From the NCBI RefSeq assembly GCF_000968535.2, contig NC_016112.1:1364001-1428000 (forward strand): 64,000 nucleotides of DNA, in the 5' to 3' direction. Both the position numbers and the translations under genes were made by a program. The notes below the pieces were generated by a model that made no database searches, had not been told where the DNA came from, and was given only the letters and a program-made list of their open reading frames with translations. This document shows, piece after piece, positions 47,305-55,644 of the stretch. The stretch is from Methylotuvimicrobium alcaliphilum 20Z. GTDB taxonomy: Bacteria; Pseudomonadota; Gammaproteobacteria; Methylococcales; Methylomonadaceae. Every line of letters begins with the position of its first letter. The first letter of the stretch is position 1.

Positions 47305-48564
47305 GTGACTGAAATTACCGAAGTGCCCAGTCCTTTTTGCGGTATTGGAACCGATGATCTAACAATCAGTGTCGACGGTTTGTCGTTGAAGGTGCTTAGC
47401 AACGGCTGCGCGGTCAATACCCCTGCATTTGAACAAGTCATTACCGACTTTAAGCCCAGAGTCGACGGGAAGCAAGTCGCTCTTGAGCATGCTGTGGCTA
47501 AGGCCGTTGAAATATTGCAAGATTCCAATCAGCCTATCATCGGGGGGGGTGCGACCGATGTTAACGGTATGCGCGCGTTGCTGGCGTTGGCCGACCGTTG
47601 CGGCGCGGTGGTCGATCAGATGAACTTCAATGCATCAAGACGGAATTACTTGGCGATGCAAGATTCCGGATGGATGACGACAACGCTGGCCGAGGTCAAG
47701 AATCGTTGCGATTTACTGTTGGTGGTCGGTAAAGATTTGGAAAGTTTTGTGCCGCGTTTTTTCGAGCGTTATCTTTGGAACCAGGAGTCGATGTTTCTGG
47801 AAGATACCGCTAACCGAGAGGTGATTTATTTAGGCAAGGCCCCCTCCGGCACTGCTCAGGTTTCGCCAAACGGTAAACAAGCGCAAGTATTGACTTGTGC
47901 CGATGCCGATTTGCCCGAGGTTGTAGCGGTATTGAGAGCTCTAGTCAAGGGACATAAGATCGTTATCGATTCGGTGGGAGGTATTAAGGTTTCCGACTTG
48001 CAGACCGTGGCCGAGCGTTTGCAAGCTGCGAAATACGGCGTCGTGACTTGGGCAGCGTCCTCGTTGGTTTTCGATCAAGCCGAACTTACTGTCCAATCGA
48101 TTTGCGAGTTGATCAAGGATATCAACGATCAGGGAAGCCGTTGTTCCGGTTTGCCGTTGAGCGGCAAGGAAGGCGACCTGACAGCCAATCAAGTTGCCGG
48201 ATGGATTTCCGGATATCCGGCACGTATTAGCTATGCAAAAGGCTATCCCGAATACGATCCTTATTTGTACGATAGTAGAGCAATGATCGAGAACGGTGAG
48301 GGCGACGCTTTGCTGTGGGTGCAAGCATTCAATAGCAAAGCAATACCGCCTGTTACCGATGTGCCGACCATTGTCTTAGGCCGTTCGGGCATGCTATTCG
48401 ATAAAGAGCCGGATGTTTATATTCCGCTTGGCACTCCGGGTATCGATCATGCCGGCCACGCTTATCGCGCCGATAGCGTTGTGGCGATACGTCTGAAAAA
48501 ATTGCGCGATTCGGAGCTGCCCGCTACGGCTGAAGTTTTATCGGCGATCGAGCGAGCGCTATAG
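47305..48564 (+). CDS. fhcB: formyltransferase/hydrolase complex subunit FhcB (FwdB/FmdB-like)
   Basis: 419 residues, GTG start with AAGAGGAAA upstream. Homologous to the molybdopterin subunit FwdB of archaeal formylmethanofuran dehydrogenase; blocks include NQPIIGGGATDVNGMRALLA, MNFNASRRNYLAMQDSGWM and YPARISYAKGYPEYDP. In methylotrophs the Fhc complex hydrolyses formyl groups from the C1 carrier to formate and its FhcB is considered not to act as a redox subunit. First gene of the fhc locus. Confidence 0.93.
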   Translation: MTEITEVPSPFCGIGTDDLTISVDGLSLKVLSNGCAVNTPAFEQVITDFKPRVDGKQVALEHAVAKAVEILQDSNQPIIGGGATDVNGMRALLALADRCGAVVDQMNFNASRRNYLAMQDSGWMTTTLAEVKNRCDLLLVVGKDLESFVPRFFERYLWNQESMFLEDTANREVIYLGKAPSGTAQVSPNGKQAQVLTCADADLPEVVAVLRALVKGHKIVIDSVGGIKVSDLQTVAERLQAAKYGVVTWAASSLVFDQAELTVQSICELIKDINDQGSRCSGLPLSGKEGDLTANQVAGWISGYPARISYAKGYPEYDPYLYDSRAMIENGEGDALLWVQAFNSKAIPPVTDVPTIVLGRSGMLFDKEPDVYIPLGTPGIDHAGHAYRADSVVAIRLKKLRDSELPATAEVLSAIERAL

Positions 48565-48573
48565 ATTAATTAT

Positions 48574-48650
48574 TATACCTTTCGTACTTCAAATTTCGGC
48601 AGTGCTTAAGGAGGCACCTCGGTGCCGAATTTTGATCTACGATGGGTATA
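48574..48650. mobile_element. family A element reduced to its two ends, copy A5
   Basis: 77 bp. TATACCTTTCGTACTTCAAA at one end, and ATTTTGATCTACGATGGGTATA-type end at the other (ends complete with TATA), but the whole core and central hairpin are missing, leaving GGCACCTCGGTGCC at the junction. It sits in the fhcB-fhcA gap (48565-48873); the other 230 bp there show no feature. Confidence 0.85.
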
Positions 48651-48873
48651 TCTCGGGCAGGGCGCGGAAAAAATAAGAATACGAGATTGTTGGTAGGATA
48701 GCGTCAGACATTTTGTTTTACGGTCGTCATTGCATATGAAACGATCGTTTGGTTTTTTAACCATCAACTCTCTGCGCCTCAGCGCCTTGGCGCGATAATG
48801 ATACAATTCAACCTAATAATCCGATGTCTATGTGCTTCGATGTACTGCTCATCTCTAATCATTTGGAAAAGCT

Positions 48874-50532
48874 ATGCTGATTAAATTAACAGGTGGAACG
48901 GTTTATGACCCCGCCGGCGGAATCGACGGCCAAAAACGGGATATTTATATTCAGGACGGTCGCATCGTCGATAAACCTGCGGCCGATCTCAAAATCGATC
49001 AAGAATATGATTTAACCGGTAAGGTTGTGATGTCCGGTGCGATCGACATGCATACGCATATCGGCGGCGGTAAGGGCAATATCGCGAGAATCTTGTTACC
49101 GGAAGACCACCGCTCAGATCCGGTTATCCGCACCGATTTGACGCGTTCCGGAAGCGGTCATGCGATGCCGAGTACTTATGTCACCGGCTATCGTTATGCC
49201 GAGATGGGCTATACGGCCGCATTCGAACCGGCGGTGTTACCGGTTAACGCCAGACAGGCGCACATGGAAATGGGCGATATTCCGATCCTCGACAAAGGCG
49301 GTTACGCGATGCTCGGCAGCGACGACTACTTGCTGCGCATGTTGACTGCAAAAAAAGATCAGAAAGCGGTTAACGATTATGTCGCATGGACGCTTCAAGC
49401 GTCCAAATGTATCGGCATTAAAGTCGTTAATGCCGGCGGTATCAGCGCGTTCAAGTTTAATCAGCGCAAGCTCGATCTCGACGAAAAAAATGCGCATTAC
49501 GACGTGACGCCCAGGCAAATTCTGCAAACCTTGGCGACTGCGGTCAAAGAATTAGGCGTTCCGCATCCTTTGCATGTGCATGGTTGTAATCTGGGCGTGC
49601 CGGGCAATGTCGACACGACGCTCGATACGATTCAAGGCGTCGGCGGCCTGCCGATGCATTTGACGCACATTCAGTTTCATAGCTACGGCACCGAAGGCGA
49701 CTTCAAATTCTCATCGGGTGCCGCGCAAATCGCCGAAGCGGTCAATAAGCACAAGAACATTACGATCGATGTCGGGCAAATTTTGTTTGGGCAGACCGTT
49801 ACGGCTTCGGGTGATACGATGCGTCAGCATGCGAACCACAAGCACGCGCATCCGAACAAGTGGGTGTGCATGGATATCGAATGCGATGCCGGCTGCGGCG
49901 TCGTGCCGTTCAAATACAGGGACCAAAATTTCGTCAATGCCTTGCAATGGGCGATCGGTCTTGAAATTTTCTTGCTGGTCGACGATCCGTGGCGTGTATT
50001 TTTGACCACCGACCATCCGAACGGCGCGCCGTTCACGACCTATCCGCATCTGATTCGTTTGCTTATGGATAAAAGCTTCCGCAACGATATGCTCGCGACG
50101 ATTCATCCGGAAGCGCAAAAAATGACGACGCTGGCATCGATCGACCGCGAGTACACGCTGAACGAAATCGCGATCATGACCCGCGCGGGCGCGGCTAAGT
50201 TGATCGGCCTTAAAGATCGCGGCGGCCTGACCGCTGGGAATTGGGGCGACATTACTGTTTATACCGAAAACGCCGATCGGCAAAAAATGTTCGAAAAACC
50301 GGATTACGTGTTCAAGGACGGTGAGATGGTCGTCAAAGATGGTCAGATCGTCCATGTAAAATGGGGAACGACACATGTTGTCAAACCTGATTATGACGCG
50401 GCCGTCGAAAAAGATCTCAAGTCTTATTTCGACCGATATCTGACGATGAAAATGGGCAATTTCAAAATCAGCAACGACGAATTTACCGAGGACGGGCGGG
50501 GAAGTTTGACGGTGCATCCGTTGCAGGTGTGA
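48874..50532 (+). CDS. fhcA: formyltransferase/hydrolase complex subunit FhcA (amidohydrolase)
   Basis: 552 residues, TTGGAAAAG ribosome site. Amidohydrolase-superfamily enzyme like FwdA: metal-site motifs AIDMHTHIGGG, KVVNAGG, PLHVHGCNLG, HLTHIQFHSYG and FLTTDHPNG. It hydrolyses formylmethanofuran-type substrate to formate and free carrier. Separated from fhcB by a gap with A5 and from fhcD by A6 plus four accessory genes. Confidence 0.95.
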   Translation: MLIKLTGGTVYDPAGGIDGQKRDIYIQDGRIVDKPAADLKIDQEYDLTGKVVMSGAIDMHTHIGGGKGNIARILLPEDHRSDPVIRTDLTRSGSGHAMPSTYVTGYRYAEMGYTAAFEPAVLPVNARQAHMEMGDIPILDKGGYAMLGSDDYLLRMLTAKKDQKAVNDYVAWTLQASKCIGIKVVNAGGISAFKFNQRKLDLDEKNAHYDVTPRQILQTLATAVKELGVPHPLHVHGCNLGVPGNVDTTLDTIQGVGGLPMHLTHIQFHSYGTEGDFKFSSGAAQIAEAVNKHKNITIDVGQILFGQTVTASGDTMRQHANHKHAHPNKWVCMDIECDAGCGVVPFKYRDQNFVNALQWAIGLEIFLLVDDPWRVFLTTDHPNGAPFTTYPHLIRLLMDKSFRNDMLATIHPEAQKMTTLASIDREYTLNEIAIMTRAGAAKLIGLKDRGGLTAGNWGDITVYTENADRQKMFEKPDYVFKDGEMVVKDGQIVHVKWGTTHVVKPDYDAAVEKDLKSYFDRYLTMKMGNFKISNDEFTEDGRGSLTVHPLQV

Positions 50533-50616
50533 CGAAGCTGTTTTTCGCATCGCTGATTCCCATGCTGGATCTTGGAAATCAGCGTATGGACTACGAGACT
50601 ACTAGCTGATGCCTGT

Positions 50617-50845
50617 TATACTCATCGTATATCAAAATTCGGCGCAGGGGTGTTCGACAAAGGGCGCCGTGAACCCAGCACCTAAATTATCCAAGATAGT
50701 TAACCATAGCCAATGGGCTATGGAATTTAGGTGCTGGGTGAATACGTCCTTGTAGGCTCTATGCCAGCTCCATGCTGGCAAAGCCTTTGTCGAACACCCC
50801 TACGCCTCCTCGGACATTGCCGAAATTTGAAGTGCGAAAGGTATA
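50617..50845 (+). mobile_element. family A element, copy A6, with nested B element
   Basis: 229 bp = 160 (A) + 65 (B) + 4 (duplication). Ends TATACTCATCGTATATCAAA and TTTGAAGTGCGAAAGGTATA. The core hairpin loop is interrupted at CCGTGAA. Its right end abuts the DUF4160 gene, whose open frame runs into the element. Confidence 0.9.
50674..50738. mobile_element. family B 65-bp element in A6
   Basis: Exactly 65 bp from CCCAGCACCTAAATT to AATTTAGGTGCTGGG, with inner hairpin CCATAGCCAATGGGCTATGG. Flanked by TGAA at 50670-50673 and 50739-50742. Best example of an uninterrupted B element. Confidence 0.92.
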
Positions 50846-50862
50846 TTTCCATTTACATCCGG

Positions 50863-51090
50863 ATGTATCACGATGATCACAATCCACCGCAATTTCACGC
50901 TGAGTATCAAGGTCATCAGGCGTTAATTGCGATCGAAAGCGGTGAGGTGCTTGAAGGCCGTTTGCCGAGTAAAGCATTAAAACTGGTTAGAGAATGGGCG
51001 AAAGAGCATCAGGAAGAATTAATGGCGGATTGGCAGTTAGCCATTCAGTTAAAGCCGTTGCAGCGTATAGCCGGAGCCGATAATGATTAA
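50863..51090 (+). CDS. DUF4160 protein, N-terminus lost at the A6 insertion
   Basis: 75 residues from the ATG at 50863 (MYHDDHNPPQFHAEYQGHQA). Family members usually have about 10-12 residues before this HNPPHFHAEY block; here the frame upstream reads ISIYIR and then enters the A6 mobile element 18 bp before the ATG. So the native start was probably removed and the gene may be mistranslated or silent. The frame stays open upstream through A6 to 50731. It overlaps the DUF2442 gene by 8 bp; this pair is often found together and suspected to be a toxin-antitoxin module. Confidence 0.75.
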   Translation: MYHDDHNPPQFHAEYQGHQALIAIESGEVLEGRLPSKALKLVREWAKEHQEELMADWQLAIQLKPLQRIAGADND

Positions 51091-51352
51091 AATCGTCAAA
51101 GCCAAATATATTGAACATAAAACCATACGCTTGTGGTTTTCCGATCAAACCGTCGGCGATTACGATTTGCAGCTTCTGTTGGACAAACAAACTGAGTTAG
51201 TCATTCCATTACAAGATGAAGGTTACTTTAAACGATTCTTTATAGAGCTAGGGGCATTATGCTGGAAAAATGGTTTGGAGCTCAGTCCTGGAAATATACA
51301 TAACAAACTCAAGCAGCAAGGTAAGTTGCAGCGTGATTTGAAGGCTGCTTGA
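51083..51352 (+). CDS. DUF2442 protein (partner of DUF4160)
   Basis: 89 residues. IRLWFSDQTVGDYDLQLLLD and YFKRFFIELGALCWKNGLEL, then SPGNIHNKL are the DUF2442 blocks. The family is suggested to act as the DNA-binding or antitoxin partner of DUF4160 proteins. Overlap of 8 bp implies translational coupling. The following 51356-51470 stretch has an open frame without a start (KLEHISVSAALSNENRLI...) that may be the scar of another short gene. Confidence 0.82.
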   Translation: MIKIVKAKYIEHKTIRLWFSDQTVGDYDLQLLLDKQTELVIPLQDEGYFKRFFIELGALCWKNGLELSPGNIHNKLKQQGKLQRDLKAA

Positions 51353-51471
51353 GGTAGAGTTAATTGGACAACTCGCAAAATTGGAACATATCAGCGTTTC
51401 CGCGGCATTATCAAACGAAAATAGATTGATAACAGCCGTAGAAGAAATAAACAAAAAATCCGGAGATACCT

Positions 51472-51699
51472 ATGGCTATAGATTATCGCAGCATCATTAC
51501 TATCGAACCCGGAAAGCGAGGTGGTAAGCCTTGTATTCGCGGGTTGCGGATTACGGTTTACGATGTTTTGGGATGGCTTGCGGAGGGTATGAGCGAAGTG
51601 GAAATTTTGGACGATTATCCTGAACTGGAGTCAAACGATATAAGGGCTTGTTTGGCTTTTGCAGCCGAACGTGAGCATAGCTTAGCGGCAATTATTTAA
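51472..51699 (+). CDS. DUF433 antitoxin-like protein
   Basis: 75 residues; GGAG ribosome site. IEPGKRGGKPCIRGLRITVY and DVLGWLAEGMSEVEILDDYP are diagnostic of DUF433, a winged-helix type protein that normally precedes a PIN-like DUF5615 gene. Stop and the next ATG overlap by 1 bp. Confidence 0.92.
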   Translation: MAIDYRSIITIEPGKRGGKPCIRGLRITVYDVLGWLAEGMSEVEILDDYPELESNDIRACLAFAAEREHSLAAII

Positions 51700-52034
51700 T
51701 GAAGCTGCTGTTGGATGAAAACTTGTCGCGCCGTGCAGTGGCCTTTTTAGTTGAAGCATATCCTGAATCCACACAAGTTGCGATATTAGGTTTGGAACGC
51801 GCCAGTGACTGGGAAATTTGGGAATATGCCAAAACCAACGACTTTGTTATCGTCACGAAGGACGCTGATTATTTTGAAATGTCGAATCTTTACGGTCAAC
51901 CGCCTAAAATTGTTTGGCTGAAAATAGGCAATCAGTCCAAAGCGGCGATTATCAATTCTTTGTTGACTAAAAAGGACGCGATAGAAATGGCATTGATCGA
52001 CGAAAACAAGGCCTGCATCGAGATATACCGATAA
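51699..52034 (+). CDS. DUF5615 PIN-like toxin-type protein
   Basis: 111 residues. MKLLLDENLSRR and FVIVTKDADYFEMS carry the acidic residues of the Mut7-C/PIN-like fold. With the DUF433 gene it forms a recognised putative type II toxin-antitoxin module; the predicted activity is RNase. fhcD begins 44 bp downstream on the same strand, so the toxin gene would be co-transcribed with fhcD and fhcC. Confidence 0.9.
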   Translation: MKLLLDENLSRRAVAFLVEAYPESTQVAILGLERASDWEIWEYAKTNDFVIVTKDADYFEMSNLYGQPPKIVWLKIGNQSKAAIINSLLTKKDAIEMALIDENKACIEIYR

Positions 52035-52078
52035 CGTCAACACTTTACTTACTTTCAAATATTTAACCATGTGTACCC

Positions 52079-52978
52079 ATGATGATTATTAACGGCGTAA
52101 CGATAGACAAAACCTTTGCCGAAGCCTTTCCGATGAAGGCGACGCGCGCGATCATCACCGCGCAAAACGAAAAATGGGCGATGATCTCGGCACAGGCGAT
52201 GACCGGTTTCGCGACTTCGGTCATCGCTTGCGGCTGCGAGGCCGGCATTGAGCGTGTGCTCGATCCTTCAGAAACACCCGACGGACGCCCTGGCGTCTCT
52301 GTGATGATCTTCGCGATGGGCGGCAAGGGCCTTGCGAAACAATTGGAAACGCGCGCCGGGCAATGCGTGCTGACTTCGCCGACTTCGGCATTGTTCGCCG
52401 GCATTGAAAGCGACAAACCGATTCCGCTGGGTAAAAACCTGCGCTATTTCGGCGACGGTTTCCAGATTTCCAAAGTCATCGGCGGTAAACGCTATTGGCG
52501 CGTGCCGGTCATGGACGGCGAGTTTCTGACCGAGGCGACGACAGGGCAGGTCGATGCGGTCGGTGGAGGTAATTTCTTGGTATTGGCCGAATCGCAGCCG
52601 CAAGCGTTGGCGGCCTGCGAGGCCGCGATCGAGGAAATGCGCAAGATTCCGAACGTGATCATGCCGTTTCCGGGCGGCGTCGTTCGCTCCGGATCGAAAG
52701 TCGGTTCGAAATATAAGGCGCTCGGCGCATCGACCAACGATGCTTTTTGCCCGACACTGAAAGGCATCACCAAAACCGATTTGTCGCCTGAAATCGAATC
52801 GGTGATGGAAATCGTGATCGACGGTCTAACCAAGGAAGACATCGACAAGGCGATGCGCGTCGGCATTCAGGCGGTCTGCGACTTGGGTGCCGCGAACGGC
52901 ATCAAACGCATCAGTGCCGGCAATTACGGCGGTAAACTCGGCCCCTTCCATTTTCATTTACAGGAGATCATGGCATGA
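52079..52978 (+). CDS. fhcD: formylmethanofuran:tetrahydromethanopterin formyltransferase (Ftr / FhcD)
   Basis: 299 residues (MMIINGVTIDKTFAEAFPMK). Transfers formyl from formyl-H4MPT to the methanofuran-type carrier in the cytosol. Conserved blocks: ARAIITAQNEKW-type ATRAIITAQNEKWAM, FATSVIACGCEAGIE, RPGVSVMIFAMGGKGLAKQL, FPGGVVRSGSKVGSKY. No clear Shine-Dalgarno precedes the ATG, unlike fhcB or fhcA, perhaps because the native upstream sequence was displaced by the cassette. Overlaps fhcC by 4 bp. Confidence 0.95.
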   Translation: MMIINGVTIDKTFAEAFPMKATRAIITAQNEKWAMISAQAMTGFATSVIACGCEAGIERVLDPSETPDGRPGVSVMIFAMGGKGLAKQLETRAGQCVLTSPTSALFAGIESDKPIPLGKNLRYFGDGFQISKVIGGKRYWRVPVMDGEFLTEATTGQVDAVGGGNFLVLAESQPQALAACEAAIEEMRKIPNVIMPFPGGVVRSGSKVGSKYKALGASTNDAFCPTLKGITKTDLSPEIESVMEIVIDGLTKEDIDKAMRVGIQAVCDLGAANGIKRISAGNYGGKLGPFHFHLQEIMA

Positions 52979-53787
52979 CTGCGTTAACCTTCACGCTGAA
53001 ACAGCGACCGGCTCAGCGCGTCGATTTGTCGCCCCTGGTTTGTCAAAAACTGGCGGGGTTATCGCCGACCGAGATTGCAGCGCTCGAGCTCGATAGCGGC
53101 AAGCGCAAAATTCGCGTCGACGAACTATTCACGATTGCCGGTTACGATACACAACAGATTGTCATCAAGAACAGTTATGCCAAGCTCGATTTTATCGGCA
53201 AAGAATTAACGGAAGGACAGATCCGTGTCGAAGGCGATGTCGGTGCTTATCTCGGCCTGGGCATGAAGTCCGGTACGATTACCGTCAACGGCAACGCAGG
53301 ATTATTTGCGGCTTGCGAAATGAAAAAAGGTTTCGTTCAGATCAACGGAAACACCGGCGATTTTCTCGGGGCGGCCTTGCCCGGTAACAAAATGGGCATG
53401 AAAGGCGGCACCGTTTTGGTTAAAGGCAACGCCGGCGAGCGGGTCGGCGATCACATGCGCCGCGGCGTCATTTTGATCGAAGGCAATGCCGGCGATTATT
53501 GCGGGTCGAGAATGACGGCCGGCACGATCGCGGTAATGGGAAAAACCGGACGCTATACCGGTTTTGCAATGCGCCGAGGTACCTTATTGCTCTGGAATAA
53601 GCCCGAACTGCCGGCGACCTTCAACGATTGCGGCTCGCATACGTTGGCGTTTTTGCCGATGCTGTTCGCGTCGTTCAGATCGTTTGATTCGAAATTTGCA
53701 GACCCTGCGGCGGTCTTTAATCGTGTCCGGCGTTACGGCGGCGACATGGCTGAAATGGGGCGCGGTGAAGTGTTGGTCAGGCTATGA
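52975..53787 (+). CDS. fhcC: formyltransferase/hydrolase complex subunit FhcC
   Basis: 270 residues, start ATGA overlapping fhcD. Like FwdC, it is a right-handed beta-helix of the glutamate synthase C-terminal type, with repeated Gx(N/D)xGxxxG units: EGDVGAYLGLGMKSG, NGNAGLFAACEMKKG, NGNTGDFLGAALPGNKMG, KGNAGERVGDHMRRG, EGNAGDYCGSRMTAG. Scaffold subunit that binds the other Fhc proteins. Confidence 0.95.
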   Translation: MTALTFTLKQRPAQRVDLSPLVCQKLAGLSPTEIAALELDSGKRKIRVDELFTIAGYDTQQIVIKNSYAKLDFIGKELTEGQIRVEGDVGAYLGLGMKSGTITVNGNAGLFAACEMKKGFVQINGNTGDFLGAALPGNKMGMKGGTVLVKGNAGERVGDHMRRGVILIEGNAGDYCGSRMTAGTIAVMGKTGRYTGFAMRRGTLLLWNKPELPATFNDCGSHTLAFLPMLFASFRSFDSKFADPAAVFNRVRRYGGDMAEMGRGEVLVRL

Positions 53788-53822
53788 CGATGTAAAACGA
53801 TGAACTGAAGAGGCCGGCAGAC

Positions 53823-54497
53823 ATGAACGAGAGCATTTCGGACAAGGAGGCGGTCAAGGATGACGAAGATGCGGATTACGCGGCCCGCGTCTTGTTGATC
53901 GACCTCGAAAATTGTCCGAAACAAGTTTATCAGTTGATGGAAGATTTAGCCGCCTATACCCACGTCGTGATTTGCTATGCGCAGTGCGGCGCGCGCGTTC
54001 CGCTCGATTGGATCGTGCCGCTGACCGCAACGGTCAATCAAAATCGTCTTAAAATCATTAAAATGCCGAACGGCGGCAAGAATTCCGCCGATTTCGGCAT
54101 CACCTTTTGGGCCGGCGCAATGATGGCCCAGCTCCCCGAAAATACCCATTTCGATGTCGTTTCCGACGACAACGACCTCGATCATGCGGTTAGCCTGTTA
54201 ATCAGCCAGAACCGGAGCGCGCAACGTATCGGTGTCAAACTCGAAAATATGCCGGGCTTCGCACCGAAAAGCCCTGAAGTCTTGGTACAAGAGTTTTGCG
54301 CGCATTTGATCAAGCACAGTCGAAGCCGGCCGGTCAAAAAAGAAACCCTGCTCAACAGTATTCGCAGTAAATTTAAGAATAATGTGGTTAATGAGGGGGA
54401 TTTATTCGATGAGTTGATTCAACAGAAGGCTATAGAGATTAAGGATAATAAAGTCACTTACAATCAAACTAAAATCGAAGTGTTAGCGACTGAATAG
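53823..54497 (+). CDS. PIN/NYN-like domain protein linked to the fhc locus
   Basis: 224 residues. The N-terminal domain (about 20-150) has the NYN/PIN-like acidic motifs VLLIDLENCPKQ (Asp27, Glu29, Asn30) and FDVVSDDNDLDHAVSLLI; the C-terminal about 60 residues (LLNSIRSKFKNNVVNEGDLF, IKDNKVTYN) look like a small winged-helix domain. This points to a nuclease acting on RNA. It begins 35 bp after fhcC, same strand. Function unknown; a link to C1 metabolism is only positional. Confidence 0.78.
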   Translation: MNESISDKEAVKDDEDADYAARVLLIDLENCPKQVYQLMEDLAAYTHVVICYAQCGARVPLDWIVPLTATVNQNRLKIIKMPNGGKNSADFGITFWAGAMMAQLPENTHFDVVSDDNDLDHAVSLLISQNRSAQRIGVKLENMPGFAPKSPEVLVQEFCAHLIKHSRSRPVKKETLLNSIRSKFKNNVVNEGDLFDELIQQKAIEIKDNKVTYNQTKIEVLATE

Positions 54498-54527
54498 TCG
54501 CTCTTTACCTTTGCCGGAAGGGGTTTG

Positions 54528-54687
54528 TATACTCATCGTAGATGAAAATTCGGCCTCGGGGCGCCCGTCAAAGGACGCCGTGAATACGTCCATGTAGGCT
54601 CTATGCCAGCTCCATGCTGGCAAAGCCTTTACCGAGCACCCCGAGGCCTCCTCCGGCACTGCCGAAATTTGAAGTGCGAAAGGTATA
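54528..54687 (+). mobile_element. family A 160-bp element, copy A7
   Basis: Intact 160 bp, TATACTCATCGTAGATGAAA to TTTGAAGTGCGAAAGGTATA; core GGACGCCGTGAATACGTCC unbroken. 31 bp after the PIN/NYN gene. Confidence 0.9.
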
Positions 54688-54803
54688 ACCCCGTCCGGAA
54701 AGTTTCGACTATGCTCAAAGCAAACAAAAAACGTTTGGGGCGGGTTGAATAACCCGCCCCGCGCCAGCATTAGTGCGCGGGGCGTACTCAACCTGGTTTT
54801 TCC

Positions 54804-54919
54804 CAGCAGGACGGGGTTTGCAACCCCGTCCTAACGTTTTGACTTTGGCCGAAGTTAGCCGAAATGTTTAGGGCAAACCGAAACGTTGGGGACGGGTTAA
54901 ATAACCCGTCCCGCAGAAG
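54804..54919. repeat. dispersed repeat family G, copy G3, between direct repeats
   Basis: Same as G1 and G2. It is bracketed by about 72-bp direct repeats (54728-54798 and 54986-55058: AAAACGTTTGGGGCGGGTT ... GTACTCAACCTGGTTTTT), so a G copy and the CAGCAAGCTGAAGCATCTTG palindrome may have landed in, or duplicated, a related element. The region 54688-55056 has no gene. Confidence 0.82.
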
Positions 54920-55056
54920 TGGCTACGACTGACCACTGCTCGGACAATTGTCTTCAGCAAGCTGAAGCATCTTGCTAATCAGGAAAAACGTTTGGGGCGG
55001 GTTAATAACCCGCCCCGCGCCAGCATTAGTGCGCGGGGCGTACTCAACCTGGTTTT

Positions 55057-55572
55057 TTAGTGGGATTGAGACAGGCGCTTTAAATCTTTGTCGATCGCTT
55101 TAGCCAGGGTTTTTACTGTTTTATTGGTTTGGAATCGATTGGGTCCTTTGGCTTCGAAAGTGTAATCGGCAATCAGTTTGCCGTCTTCGACTCGTATCAA
55201 ATGTCCCATGATATAAGCAAACAAGAAACTCGGTTTATGAAGTCTACCGACTAGAATGTAGTCGGCGCCGAATTGCTTGCCAAGTTTCGCGGCCACATCA
55301 TGGTGATCGAATAGATATCCGGTTCCGGCATCGGCCTGTTGTTGGGATGCGAAGTCGGTTTCGACTATGTCATTCCCTAATGTGGTTAATTCGGCTTCAA
55401 GTTGAGGCTTGATCGAAGCGGTGCGCTCCTGTTCCTCGGGGATGCCGGGAGCCAATGTGAGGTCTTTTAGTTCGAAAACCAAAACGGCAATTCGAGATTC
55501 CGCTAAGGCGCTCGTTCCGAATATCATCAGGAAAAAAGCGGCAATGAGGCGAGCATCAACAGAGTTTTTCAT
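55057..55572 (-). CDS. DUF2380-type secreted protein
   Basis: 171 residues with signal peptide cut after SALA. AVLVFELKDLTLAPGIPEEQ, then FGADYILVGRLHKPSFLFAY and ANYTFEAKG-like ADYTFEAKGPNR match the DUF2380 family, small periplasmic proteins frequent in methylotrophs, role unknown. It has the beta-sheet pattern of curli-type or GldE-like 'resistance' proteins that read ATP-independent sugars poorly; no catalytic motif is visible. Downstream of nasT on the same strand. Confidence 0.7.
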   Translation of the reverse strand: MKNSVDARLIAAFFLMIFGTSALAESRIAVLVFELKDLTLAPGIPEEQERTASIKPQLEAELTTLGNDIVETDFASQQQADAGTGYLFDHHDVAAKLGKQFGADYILVGRLHKPSFLFAYIMGHLIRVEDGKLIADYTFEAKGPNRFQTNKTVKTLAKAIDKDLKRLSQSH

Positions 55573-55644
55573 CGGCTTTCTCGTTCGTGATTGATAAGAG
55601 AAAGACAGTCTACCCGTAAATCGAAACGATAGAAAGCGTGATCG

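Noticed and set aside
49711-50550. 279-codon minus-strand frame opposite fhcA
   Set aside because: Antisense shadow; no start context or motif.
51356-51470. Start-less open stretch between the DUF2442 and DUF433 genes
   Set aside because: Reads like part of a small antitoxin-type protein but has no start codon or known motif; noted only as a possible scar.
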